The translations under genes and the position numbers were made by a program. From contig NZ_CP029002.1 of the NCBI RefSeq assembly GCF_003073375.1, positions 2,652,001-2,716,000 on the forward strand: 64,000 bases of DNA, read 5' to 3'. The DNA comes from Lysinibacillus sp. 2017 (GTDB lineage Bacteria; Bacillota; Bacilli; Bacillales_A; Planococcaceae). The notes below the pieces were generated by a model, which saw only the letters and a program-made list of their open reading frames with translations, had not been told where the DNA came from and ran no database searches. Shown here piece after piece: positions 56,295 through 64,000 of the stretch (position 1 is its first letter; each line of letters opens with the position of its first letter).

Positions 56295-57194
56295 TTGCTA
56301 ATCGTTTTCTTAATTATTAGCTTTTTTGTTTCAAAATCAACTATTCGATTTTTTATTTACGAAGCGGATCTTTTGTTTTTTCAACAGAATGTGAAAAAAA
56401 TGATAAATTTAAAACGAACTGCCGTACTATATTCATTTGGATTTTATAACTTCTTAATTATATTAATACTTGGATTTGCTACTCCCTTCTTATTTTCAAT
56501 AGATTTAACATTTATTGATATTATGAAAATCATTTTAGTGCTAAATATATTTAGTATGATTCATGTTTCATTGAACTACTTATATAAAAGTTGGTATGTG
56601 CGATTACCAATTCTATTAGTAATTCATACGTTTTTAATACTTAATTTCTTTTCCATTCATTTTGGCATTTATTTGATCCTTTTTATCATTAGTGCAGTTA
56701 TTTTATTCAGAAAAATATTTTCCAATCGATATTGGGTAACAGAAGTTTTGTGGGAATATGAGGGGTTTTACAAATGGATGAAAATTATTTTTCAATTTAG
56801 TATGGAAATGAGTTATTATTTACCAGCAAAAATAAGGCCGCCCATTTTCATTTTTGCAAAACGTCGTAAGTTAAGTGATCATCGAATTGATAATCTTATT
56901 TATAAATCATTGTTAAGAAAATCAAGCTTTTTCTCCTTACCGCTACGCCTGATTTTATTATGTATAGGATTATTTATTATTTTACCAAACTGGGCAAAGG
57001 TGGTTGTACTTATTATTACGATTTTAGGATTATTTACTTCCTTTGATTCGATCTTAAAAGAGATAAAAAGAGCTTCCTTCTTTCAATTAATAACGCCTTC
57101 AGAGGATGAGTGGATTTCGTCAAAATTACGGGTTCAAAAGCGAATAATTTATCCGTTAATCATCGCACTTCTGCTATTATTTTTTATACTATAA
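56295..57194 (+). pseudogene. EcsB-like ABC transporter permease, 5'-truncated
   Basis: About 299 codons of a membrane protein resembling the ABC permease EcsB from its second or third helix onward: STIRFFIYEADLLFFQQ corresponds to the SPIRTFL-EAD-VFL region that lies near residue 75-90 in EcsB (about 400 aa). Seven or more hydrophobic helices follow. The first reading-frame start is a TTG at 56295 without any ribosome binding site, and the N-terminal ~90 residues are missing. No EcsA ATPase gene is adjacent. I interpret it as a remnant cut at its 5' end, next to the repeat-rich segment 55801-56286. The remaining frame is open to its stop, so the loss is recent or the product is still made from an unrecognised start. 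Confidence 0.6.
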
Positions 57195-57201
57195 GAAAAA
57201 G

Positions 57202-57228
57202 ACGGGTTGTTATATACAACCCGTTCTT
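57202..57228. terminator. Terminator between the ecsB remnant and ysdA
   Basis: Perfect 9-bp arms ACGGGTTGT (57202-57210) and ACAACCCGT (57216-57224); the better T run is on the minus strand, serving ysdA. Confidence 0.82.
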
Positions 57229-57243
57229 ACTTCCGCAATATTT

Positions 57244-57504
57244 TTAAAATAACTGAACGAGCAAAAAAATATGAATCGCTGCCATTAGTGGAAAACCAAA
57301 GGCAAATTTGTTGTGCTTTGTTTTGTGGCGAAATAAATACATGCCCAATACGCCACCCATTGCTCCACCGAATAAGCCTAATGTTAACAATGTCTTTTCA
57401 GAAATACGCCATTCTTTCTTTTTGGCACGCTCTTTGTCGATATACATGTAAATACATAAAATAAGTGAAATAATCCCGACATATGTAAGTGCTGCTAATT
57501 CCAT
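57244..57504 (-). CDS. ysdA: DUF1294 membrane protein (YsdA)
   Basis: An 86-residue protein with three hydrophobic helices and the DUF1294 signature (KERAKKKEWRISEKTLLTLGLFGGAMGGVLGMYLFRHKTKHNKF). It follows rplT in the same order as in B. subtilis (ysdA, 89 aa). The function is unknown. GGGGGATAA precedes the ATG. Confidence 0.92.
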   Translation of the reverse strand: MELAALTYVGIISLILCIYMYIDKERAKKKEWRISEKTLLTLGLFGGAMGGVLGMYLFRHKTKHNKFAFGFPLMAAIHIFLLVQLF

Positions 57505-57523
57505 TTATTATCCCCCTTAATCT

Positions 57524-57567
57524 GAAAAAAAGACTGATAAGGAGCGATTCCCTATCAGTCTTTTTAT
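57524..57567. terminator. Terminator after rplT / upstream of ysdA
   Basis: AAAAAGACTGATA and TATCAGTCTTTTT arms (13 bp) around a 13-base loop. It ends the infC-rpmI-rplT transcript; ysdA must then have its own promoter or rely on read-through. Confidence 0.9.
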
Positions 57568-57578
57568 TATAAACTAAA

Positions 57579-57707
57579 TATTATTTAGCTTGTGCAGTTT
57601 TTGCATCTGTCGCTTACGCTTTCGATGCAGAAATCAAAGCATATTAGCTAATTTAGAGTAAATCCTATCTTTCAAGAATTTAATTATTATTTAGCTTGTG
57701 CAGTTTT
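57579..57707. repeat. Duplicated 3' tail of rplT
   Basis: The 23-base sequence covering the last codons and stop of rplT (57685-57707) is repeated exactly at 57579-57601. The match continues for three more bases after one mismatch. In the downstream copy the same frame would read AKTAQAK-stop with a synonymous Ala codon. The two copies are 106 bp apart. Confidence 0.85.
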
Positions 57708-58046
57708 AGCAGCTTCTGCTAATTGTGCGAATGCTGCTGTATCAGTTACAGCTAGGTCAGCTAACATTTTACGGTTAACTTCGATACCAGCTAATTTTAA
57801 ACCGTGCATTAAACGGCTATAAGATAAACCGTGTAAACGTGCTGCTGCATTGATACGTGTAATCCATAAACGACGGAAATTACGTTTTGTTTGACGACGG
57901 TCACGGTATGCATATTGACCCGATTTCATTACTGCTTGGTTAGCTACTTTGTATAATGTGTGTTTAGAACCGTAGTAACCTTTAGCTAATTTTAATACTT
58001 TTTTGCGACGAGCGCGTGTTACTGTTCCGCCTTTTACGCGTGGCAT
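57687..58046 (-). CDS. rplT: 50S ribosomal protein L20
   Basis: A 119-residue L20, an early assembly protein of the large subunit with a very basic N-terminus ([23 protein letters not shown]). In Bacillus L20 also represses its own operon by binding the leader upstream of infC. Last gene of infC-rpmI-rplT. The tail of the gene is duplicated downstream. Confidence 0.98.
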   Translation of the reverse strand: MPRVKGGTVTRARRKKVLKLAKGYYGSKHTLYKVANQAVMKSGQYAYRDRRQTKRNFRRLWITRINAAARLHGLSYSRLMHGLKLAGIEVNRKMLADLAVTDTAAFAQLAEAAKTAQAK

Positions 58047-58112
58047 ATAATTACCTCCTGCTAATTCTTTCGAATGTTTGATTTTTTTTGTTGAACCTGT
58101 ATGTTCAAATGA

Positions 58113-58313
58113 TTACTTCATGTAAGTTAATAAAGTACGGATGCGTTTGAAATCACCAGAAGTAGCGATTTTCGCTTTACGAAGTTTACGTTTCGCTTTA
58201 GTTGATTTGTTAGCGAATAAGTGGCTACCATAAGCACGGTCAAATTTTAATTTACCTGAACCTGTTTTTTTGAAACGCTTTGCAGCACCACGGTGTGTTT
58301 TCATTTTTGGCAT
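58113..58313 (-). CDS. rpmI: 50S ribosomal protein L35
   Basis: A 66-residue L35 with the conserved start [20 protein letters not shown] and a basic composition. Located between infC and rplT, as in nearly all bacteria. AGGAGG precedes the ATG. Confidence 0.98.
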   Translation of the reverse strand: MPKMKTHRGAAKRFKKTGSGKLKFDRAYGSHLFANKSTKAKRKLRKAKIATSGDFKRIRTLLTYMK

Positions 58314-58347
58314 GTCGATTTCCTCCTAAACTGATCAATTGAAAAAA

Positions 58348-58863
58348 TTATTTCTCATTCTTCGGTTGAAGAACTAAGAACATGCTACGGCCTTCCATCT
58401 TCGGTTTTTGTTCAACCGTAGACACTTCAGCACAAGCTTCAGCAAAACGATCTAACACACGTTGACCAATTTCTTTGTGTGTAATTGCACGACCTTTAAA
58501 ACGAATACTCGCTTTAACTTTGTCACCTTTTTCAAGGAACTTGATGCCGTTACGTAATTTCGTTTGGAAATCATGTTCATCGATTGTTGGGCTCAGACGA
58601 ACCTCTTTCATAACGATGACTTTAGAATTTTTGCGAATATCACGGTCTTTTTTTTGCTGTTCGAACTTAAATTTACCATAGTCCATAATACGAGCGACTG
58701 GTGGTTTGGCTTGAGGGGCCACAAGGACAAGATCCAAGTTAACACGGGTAGCAATCTCAAGCGCTTCGGTACGTGTTTTAAGACCTAGCTGATCACCATT
58801 ATGGTCGATTAGACGAAGTTCACGTGCGCGAATGCCTTCGTTTACATACATGTCTTTGCTAAT
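58348..58863 (-). CDS. infC: Translation initiation factor IF-3 (AUU start)
   Basis: A 171-residue IF-3 that proofreads start-codon/fMet-tRNA pairing and keeps subunits apart. N-domain ([32 protein letters not shown]) and C-domain ([32 protein letters not shown]) are complete. The first codon that fits the family start ([12 protein letters not shown]) is ATT at 58861-58863, 7 bases after GGAGGTG; the ATG four codons later is too far from it. An AUU start is used by infC in several bacteria, where IF-3 discriminates against it and so limits its own synthesis. The transcript also carries an L20-binding leader. Confidence 0.95.
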   Translation of the reverse strand: MSKDMYVNEGIRARELRLIDHNGDQLGLKTRTEALEIATRVNLDLVLVAPQAKPPVARIMDYGKFKFEQQKKDRDIRKNSKVIVMKEVRLSPTIDEHDFQTKLRNGIKFLEKGDKVKASIRFKGRAITHKEIGQRVLDRFAEACAEVSTVEQKPKMEGRSMFLVLQPKNEK

Positions 58864-58974
58864 AATAATCCACCTCCAAGAGTGTGTCGCGAATACATGC
58901 TTTGGTGTAAAGTATAACCCGGTCGAACGGTACAACTCAGCGTTATGTCCATACTTTCTTTTCGTTTTATACAA

Positions 58975-59115
58975 ACAAAAAGGACGGACATTTGAGATGT
59001 CCGCCCGCTATATGTGCATACGCGTACAAGCGTAAAACAATTCAACGTGTCTATACCTGGTCGTAACTTATAAAAGCACTTGTCAGGTGAGAAGCGGGCA
59101 GCCTCTACTTTCAAA
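58975..59115 (-). promoter_or_regulatory. Ribosomal protein L20 leader (autoregulation of infC-rpmI-rplT)
   Basis: On the minus strand the leader has AGGTATAGACACGTTGAATTG, ACGCTTGTACGCGTATGC and GCGGGCGGACATCTC, the blocks I know from Bacillus L20 leaders, then a terminator (GGCGGACAT with ATGTCCGTCC, complement of 58982-59005) and TTTTTGTTT. L20 binding should favour the terminator. The terminator ends about 110 bases before the infC start. Confidence 0.8.
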
Positions 59116-59220
59116 ATTTGTATTCATAACTTAAATAATCTTAACACGTCTTATATAAACCGTCAACTGTTTTATTTACTTTTTAAACTTAAAAGATACA
59201 TAGTTTTATTTCGTAACAAA

Positions 59221-59265
59221 CAAATCCTCTATTCAGTAACTATATACTGAATAGAGGATTTGTTC
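59221..59265 (-). terminator. Terminator of thrS
   Basis: Perfect 18-bp arms CAAATCCTCTATTCAGTA (59221-59238) and TACTGAATAGAGGATTTG (59245-59262). The T run is interrupted, but the stem is long and lies just after the thrS stop. Confidence 0.85.
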
Positions 59266-59271
59266 TTTATA

Positions 59272-61203
59272 TTACTTAGTAGCTTCTGCTTTGATGTTCG
59301 CTAAGAATTCATCGAAGCTAATTGTTTCTGAATCTTTAGAGCCATAACGACGAATATTTACGCTTGCCTCTGCAACTTCTTTGTCCCCTAAAACTAACAT
59401 GTAAGGAATTTTTTGCATTTGTGCTTCGCGGATTTTATAACCTAATTTTTCTTCACGGTCATCCATTTCTACACGAATACCAGCTGCAACTAATTTTTCT
59501 TGTACTTCACGCGCATAATCGTAGTGCACTGAATTTGATACTGGAATAATAGTCGCTTGAACTGGTGCTAACCAAGTTGGGAAGGCACCTTTATATTCTT
59601 CGATTAAGAAGGCTACAAAACGTTCCATTGTTGATACAACACCGCGGTGAATTACTACTGGGCGTTGCGGTTGACCATCTTCACCAATGTAAGAAAGGTC
59701 AAAGCGTTGTGGTAATAAGAAATCAAGTTGAGCAGTTGATAAAGTTTCTTCTTTACCAATTGCAGTTTTCACTTGTACATCTAATTTCGGTCCGTAGAAC
59801 GCTGCTTCATCTTCTGCTTCGAAGTAGTCTAAGCCAAGCTCATCCATTGCTTCTTTTAGCATGCGTTGTGCAGTTTCCCACATTTCATCATCATCGAAGT
59901 ATTTCTCTTTGTTGTTCGGGTCACGGTAAGATAAACGGAATGAGTAGTCTGTTAAATCAAAGTCTTTGTATACATCTAAAATTAATTCTACTACTTTTTT
60001 GAATTCCGATTTAATTTGGTCTGGGCGTACGAAAATATGTGCGTCATTTAGAGTCATCCCACGTACACGTTGTAACCCTGAAACTGCTCCAGACATTTCG
60101 TAACGGTGCATTGTACCAAGTTCTGCGATACGTAATGGTAAATGACGATAAGAGTGTAAGCCGTTTTTGAATACCATCATATGGTGAGGACAGTTCATTG
60201 GACGTAATACTAATGTTTCGTTGTCCATTTCCATTGGAGGGAACATGCCGTCTTGATAATGATCCCAGTGACCAGAAGTTTCATATAATTTTTTAGAACC
60301 AAGTACTGGTGTGTAAACGTGTTTGTAACCTAAAGCTAATTCTTTATCTACGATATAACGCTCAATAGTACGACGGATTGTTGCACCGTTTGGTAACCAT
60401 AATGGTAAACCTTGACCTACAGTTTGAGAAGTCATGAAAAGTTCTAATTCTTTACCGATTTTTCGGTGATCACGCTCTTTTGCTTCTTCAAGCATTTGAA
60501 TATGGTGTTTTAATTCATCTTTAGTGAAGAAGGCTGTACCGTAAATACGTTGTAACATTTTATTGTCTGAGTTCCCGCGCCAGTAAGCACCCGCTAAAGA
60601 TAATAGTTTAAACTCTTTTAATTTACCTGTAGATGGTACGTGTACCCCACGGCAAAGGTCGAAGAAATCACCTTGATAGTAGATTGACACTTGGTCATCT
60701 GCTGGGATGGCTTCAAGTAGTTCTAATTTGTACTCGTCGCCCACTTCTTCGTAAATTTTTTGTGCTTCATCACGAGAAACATTTTTACGATCGATTTCGA
60801 TGTTTTCAGCAATGATTTTTTTCATTTCTTTTTCGATTGCTGGTAAATCTTCCGCTGTAATTGGTGTTGGCGAATCGATATCATAGTAGAAACCTGAATC
60901 GATTACTGGACCGATACCTAATTTTACATCTGGGTATAGACGTTTTACTGCTTGTGCTGTTAAGTGAGCAGTTGAGTGACGTAGAATTTCTAAGCCCTCA
61001 GGAGATTTATTTGTAATAATCTCGATAGCACCGTCTTCTTCGATACCTGTTTTTGCATCGATTAAAGTGCCGTTAATTTTACCAGCTAATGTTGATTTTT
61101 TAAGACCTGGGCTAATTGAACCTGCAACATCTAAAGTTGAAGTTCCTTTAGCAAATTCCTTTACTGCGCCATCTGGGAATGTTAATTGAATCATTTCTGA
61201 CAT
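59272..61203 (-). CDS. thrS: Threonine-tRNA ligase
   Basis: A 643-residue enzyme: TGS domain (about 1-63), SAD/editing domain with the HSTAH and HVPSTG regions (about 65-240), class II catalytic core with [12 protein letters not shown] and [15 protein letters not shown], and a C-terminal anticodon-binding domain ([17 protein letters not shown]). Length equals B. subtilis ThrS. Its leader contains a Thr T-box. AAAGGAGGA precedes the ATG. Confidence 0.98.
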   Translation of the reverse strand: MSEMIQLTFPDGAVKEFAKGTSTLDVAGSISPGLKKSTLAGKINGTLIDAKTGIEEDGAIEIITNKSPEGLEILRHSTAHLTAQAVKRLYPDVKLGIGPVIDSGFYYDIDSPTPITAEDLPAIEKEMKKIIAENIEIDRKNVSRDEAQKIYEEVGDEYKLELLEAIPADDQVSIYYQGDFFDLCRGVHVPSTGKLKEFKLLSLAGAYWRGNSDNKMLQRIYGTAFFTKDELKHHIQMLEEAKERDHRKIGKELELFMTSQTVGQGLPLWLPNGATIRRTIERYIVDKELALGYKHVYTPVLGSKKLYETSGHWDHYQDGMFPPMEMDNETLVLRPMNCPHHMMVFKNGLHSYRHLPLRIAELGTMHRYEMSGAVSGLQRVRGMTLNDAHIFVRPDQIKSEFKKVVELILDVYKDFDLTDYSFRLSYRDPNNKEKYFDDDEMWETAQRMLKEAMDELGLDYFEAEDEAAFYGPKLDVQVKTAIGKEETLSTAQLDFLLPQRFDLSYIGEDGQPQRPVVIHRGVVSTMERFVAFLIEEYKGAFPTWLAPVQATIIPVSNSVHYDYAREVQEKLVAAGIRVEMDDREEKLGYKIREAQMQKIPYMLVLGDKEVAEASVNIRRYGSKDSETISFDEFLANIKAEATK

Positions 61204-61244
61204 GTTGTTTTCCTCCTTTTATTTTTGGTGGGCAATTTCAGGCA

Positions 61245-61500
61245 AAATAAAAAGCACCGTCCCTACAAAGGGACGATGCTGTATGCTCGTGGTGCCACCC
61301 TTCTTCCTTCTCACAAATGTGAAATAGAAGCTCTAGGTCAGTTAACGTACTGAGAAACGATGATGGATTCGCCCCATCACTGCTCCAAGGTAGTAAAGTT
61401 GAACGCTTATGCTAGGAAGCTTGCAGCCATGACTTCCCTCTCTAAAAAGCTAGTTCGTTAAACTTGTTATCCTCTTCAAAGCATTTACATTTAAATTGTT
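61245..61500 (-). promoter_or_regulatory. T-box leader of thrS (Thr)
   Basis: On the minus strand the T-box AGGGTGGCACCACGAG (around 61286-61301) precedes a terminator with perfect-to-near arms AGCATCGTCCC and GGGACGGTGCT and TTTTTATTTT. Stem I elements lie upstream, near 61400-61495. The likely specifier is ACU (complement of 61392-61394), a Thr codon, followed by ACC exactly as the UUC specifier in the pheST leader. Confidence 0.93.
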
Positions 61501-61572
61501 GTAATTACGTTCAAAGTATACGCTCGTTTTTTATGAAATGCAACTATGAATAAAAGAAATTTTTTTCATAAT

Positions 61573-62514
61573 TTAATTTCGGCGGTTAACTCCGTCCAAT
61601 TGAACCGGAGTCGTTACCGCTTTAATACGTTCCATAATTCGAGCAGCCTTCATCGGTTCATTATCGCCTTTTTGCGATTGCTTTAAATGATTTTCTAATC
61701 CATTATATTCAAAATTCGATGTTATAAATGTCGGTAACTCTTCACTCATACGGTAGTGTAAAATCGTACCTAAAATTTCATCACGTGTCCATGATGACAT
61801 CGTTTCAGCACCAATATCATCGAGCATCAGTACAGGTGCTTTTTTTACATAATCGATTTTTTCATTTAATGTATTATCACCAATCGCATTTTTCATTTCA
61901 CGTAAAAATTCAGGTACAAATACAACAACAGAACGAACTTTTAAGCTAGCCAATTCATTTGCAATTGCACCCAATACAAAAGATTTTCCTACCCCGAATT
62001 CTCCATAAATATAAAAACCTTTTTTAGGTAGCTCACCCGTCAGTTTATATTCAGCAACAAATTCAGCAGCTAAATTTGCAATTTTAATTCGTGAACTTGT
62101 ATTAATCGATAAATCTTTAATAGTAGCTTTTAATACGTCTTTCGGCATATGCATACTTGAAATCATATTCGCCACTTCACGGCGCTCATCTTCACGCATT
62201 TTTTGTTCACAAGGCACGTAGGAAATATCAATTACGTTTCGTGTAATATAAAGTGTCGGAACATAGCCTTTTAATAAATTCGTACACGATTTCGTATTAC
62301 CACATCCACAACAACTTGTAGCTTGATTGATATATTCATAAAGCTTCGGCAAACTAATATCGACCATCTCTTTTGTTACTTGATCCTCATGCTCTTTTAA
62401 AAATTGCTGTACTTTTGGATGCTCGATTGTTTCACGGCGCATCTTTTCAAAACGTTCTTCAAACGAAGGCATTCTTTTTTTTATTTCATTTAATTGATTG
62501 TTAATCGGTTCGAT
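61573..62514 (-). CDS. dnaI: Primosomal helicase loader DnaI (apparent AUC start)
   Basis: A 313-residue AAA+ loader of the DnaC helicase. It has an N-terminal zinc-binding domain (CCGCGNTKSC cluster, about residues 68-77), Walker A GEFGVGKS (about 171-178), Walker B VLMLDDIGAE and a C-terminal RLDGENRR-like QLDGVNRRN. The first ATG (62472) has no ribosome binding site and leaves the protein 14 residues short. The in-frame codons before it read IEPINNQLNEIKKR, aligning with the MEPI start of B. subtilis DnaI (311 aa), and the first of them, ATC at 62512-62514, lies 6 bases after AGGTGA. I therefore place the start at ATC, 2 bases after the dnaB stop. If this is wrong the gene begins at 62472. 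Confidence 0.9.
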   Translation of the reverse strand: MEPINNQLNEIKKRMPSFEERFEKMRRETIEHPKVQQFLKEHEDQVTKEMVDISLPKLYEYINQATSCCGCGNTKSCTNLLKGYVPTLYITRNVIDISYVPCEQKMREDERREVANMISSMHMPKDVLKATIKDLSINTSSRIKIANLAAEFVAEYKLTGELPKKGFYIYGEFGVGKSFVLGAIANELASLKVRSVVVFVPEFLREMKNAIGDNTLNEKIDYVKKAPVLMLDDIGAETMSSWTRDEILGTILHYRMSEELPTFITSNFEYNGLENHLKQSQKGDNEPMKAARIMERIKAVTTPVQLDGVNRRN

Positions 62515-62516
62515 TG

Positions 62517-63893
62517 TTATTCACCTACCCCATCATGTTGTCCAAGTTTTTTTAAGATTTTTAAGCGTTCCTTTTCAAAATCGATACCTTCTTCTGGTTC
62601 AGGCTCTTTTTTTTCATGTCGTTTATAAAACCAATCTGGTACTTGTTCATCTCGCCCATTTTTCCGGTTGTATGAAGACTTTTTCGTCGGCTGTGTCGTA
62701 TTTGGTTGTTTTACTGTTGTACTTTCTTGCTTCCACTGTGCATATTTATCGCGTTCTTGTCGCGCTAAATCCATTGCCTCTTTTGCTGTATTTAACTGCT
62801 TACGATTCCAGTGGTCTGCAATTCTTTCAACATAATTTTTAGGCAATTTCATGTCTGTTGATAGCATCACGTATTCTAATAAAACATTGACTACCCCAAT
62901 TGGCATACTATATTTCACCACTAAATCTTCGGCAATTTGAATTGTTGAGGGAATCGGTTCTTTCCCGTTATTTACATCACGTAATACTTGGACAGGTGGT
63001 GTCGTTTCTAAATATTGAAGCAACTCCTGCTCTTTTGTTAAATTCTCTTTCGTGATAATATGCTGCTTTGGTTCAAATGTTTTCTGTAATGTTGGAGCCT
63101 CAGTAGAAATCGTTAATTTATAATAATCTGCAGCTGCTTTTTTTAAACGCTCTGTCGTTAACTTATTGTGGTCATCCAGTGCTGAAATAACAACCTTTTG
63201 CATTTGCAAAGGTGTTAATTGATACATGAATGCAAGCTTCGCAATTGTTTCTTTCGCTTGAATCGTTAAAGCCGCACTTGGTATTAATTGTTCGGAAAGA
63301 CCCGCTTTTAATAAGTTGAAATCAAATTGTTCAAAATAAAACGGATAATCCGATGTTTTCTTATGTGTTTCATCATAGTCATCGGTTGGTAAGCTCATAT
63401 TCACTGGGCGATAGACATCGACAAATGAGCGTGTCACTTCTTCAAAGTTCTCTTTACTTTTCTTAGTTAAAAAGCGTTGACGGAGTTTACGATAAGAAGC
63501 CTCCCCAATTTTACTAAATAAAAACATCGATAATAGCGGATCTTTAAAAAATTGCGGTGCATCCAGTGGTCGAACAAGCTCATAAATAAAGTGGCGGCTC
63601 GTATTTTCGTCTTTTCGCCATGTGCTTAATAAGCCAATTGCCTCGAGTGCAATACGTGCTTCAAACACTTTTTTTAATGGCATCGACAGCACATTCATCA
63701 AATAATAATGCGTTAATTGCTGTGGTGAATGACTTTCCGCTTCGGCCCATAATGTTAAATAAAGACTAATTGGCTCTGGACCTGTTAATGGCTGATAAAA
63801 AAGCGTTATTAATTGACGTTCATTTGTAGATAAGGCATGAGGGAGCGTTATTTCAAAATGATCCGTAGGCTGTAATTCATTAAAGTGAACCAT
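62517..63893 (-). CDS. dnaB: Replication initiation and membrane attachment protein DnaB
   Basis: A 458-residue Firmicute-specific primosome protein (472 in B. subtilis), unrelated to the E. coli DnaB helicase. It helps load the replicative helicase at oriC and at restart sites with DnaD and DnaI. It has an N-terminal winged-helix dimerisation domain and a C-terminal DnaB/DnaD-like (DDBH2) domain ending in YAQWKQES and DWFYKRHEKK. Gene order nrdR-dnaB-dnaI is that of B. subtilis. GAGGGGAG precedes the ATG. Confidence 0.95.
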   Translation of the reverse strand: MVHFNELQPTDHFEITLPHALSTNERQLITLFYQPLTGPEPISLYLTLWAEAESHSPQQLTHYYLMNVLSMPLKKVFEARIALEAIGLLSTWRKDENTSRHFIYELVRPLDAPQFFKDPLLSMFLFSKIGEASYRKLRQRFLTKKSKENFEEVTRSFVDVYRPVNMSLPTDDYDETHKKTSDYPFYFEQFDFNLLKAGLSEQLIPSAALTIQAKETIAKLAFMYQLTPLQMQKVVISALDDHNKLTTERLKKAAADYYKLTISTEAPTLQKTFEPKQHIITKENLTKEQELLQYLETTPPVQVLRDVNNGKEPIPSTIQIAEDLVVKYSMPIGVVNVLLEYVMLSTDMKLPKNYVERIADHWNRKQLNTAKEAMDLARQERDKYAQWKQESTTVKQPNTTQPTKKSSYNRKNGRDEQVPDWFYKRHEKKEPEPEEGIDFEKERLKILKKLGQHDGVGE

Positions 63894-63912
63894 TTTTTAT
63901 CTCCCCTCCTTG

Positions 63913-64000
63913 TTATTTTTCATTTGATTGACGGGTCATAATTTCTTTTAACTCTTCAATAAATACCGTAATGTCTTTAAATTGACGGTAAACAGATGCA
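63913..64000 (-). CDS. nrdR: Transcriptional repressor NrdR, C-terminal end (cut by window edge)
   Basis: The last 28 codons visible, ending ASVYRQFKDITVFIEELKE and a short tail, match the C-terminus of the ATP-cone domain of NrdR, the repressor of ribonucleotide reductase genes. It stands upstream of dnaB, as in B. subtilis. The zinc ribbon and most of the ATP cone lie outside the window. Confidence 0.9.
   Translation of the reverse strand, partial: ASVYRQFKDITVFIEELKEIMTRQSNEK

Noticed and set aside
58863-58974. Upstream ATG extension of infC (37 extra codons)
   Set aside because: The extra residues do not resemble IF-3, there is no ribosome binding site at that ATG, and the segment lies within the leader. 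The ATT start with GGAGGTG fits far better.

Overview
The window reads as a piece of the chromosome of a low-GC, Gram-positive, endospore-forming member of the Bacillales. Spore genes (sspI, gerE), a menaquinol oxidase (qoxABCD), T-box and lysine-riboswitch leaders, and long gene order shared with Bacillus subtilis support this. The protein sequences feel closest to Planococcaceae such as Solibacillus or Lysinibacillus, but that finer placement is an inference. Most of the window is conserved core genome; no prophage, CRISPR array, transposase or rRNA operon is visible.

Layout, left to right. 1-3110: small accessory genes (WYL regulator, zinc-ribbon protein, lipoprotein, small membrane protein) and tRNA-Arg. 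3265-11530: ysnB-rdgB-rph, then racE-ysmB-gerE, ysmA, sdhCAB and yslB in B. subtilis order. 11577-14695: an orphan aspartokinase regulatory (ACT) subunit behind a lysine riboswitch, then uvrC and trxA. 15087-21343: an M42 peptidase, then the fatty-acid degradation cluster lcfA-fadR-fadB-etfB-etfA with a clear FadR operator. 21625-28429: a 26-residue membrane peptide, DUF350 protein, mutS2, polX, cvpA, zapA and the convergent-side rnhC. 28470-38919: accessory genes in divergent regulator/target pairs (MFS pump/TetR, LysR/F420 ligase-like, MarR/CarD-like), plus dbpA, an amino-acid permease, an isochorismatase-like hydrolase and a membrane protein. 38970-48605: pheST with its T-box, qoxABCD, ysgA and sspI. 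48851-55644: an orphan PTS IIC, TetR/pirin pair, argF, CoxG-like protein, ysdC, a dUTPase and ysdB. 55645-57194: a disturbed stretch with a dispersed repeat, a structured region and a 5'-truncated ecsB-like gene. 57244-64000: ysdA, rplT-rpmI-infC behind an L20 leader, thrS behind a T-box, dnaI, dnaB and the end of nrdR.

RNA-level control is prominent: one lysine riboswitch, two T-boxes whose specifiers (UUC and ACU) align and match their enzymes, and the L20 leader. Two genes appear to use non-standard start codons: infC (AUU, as known in other bacteria) and dnaI (apparent AUC). The observations most worth following up are the lysine riboswitch controlling only an aspartokinase ACT subunit at the normal lysC locus, the dnaI start, a structured repeat family of which one copy sits inside the pheST leader RNA, the MarR/CarD-like pair with two near-identical operators 42 bp apart, and an F420-ligase-like gene in a lineage not known to make F420.
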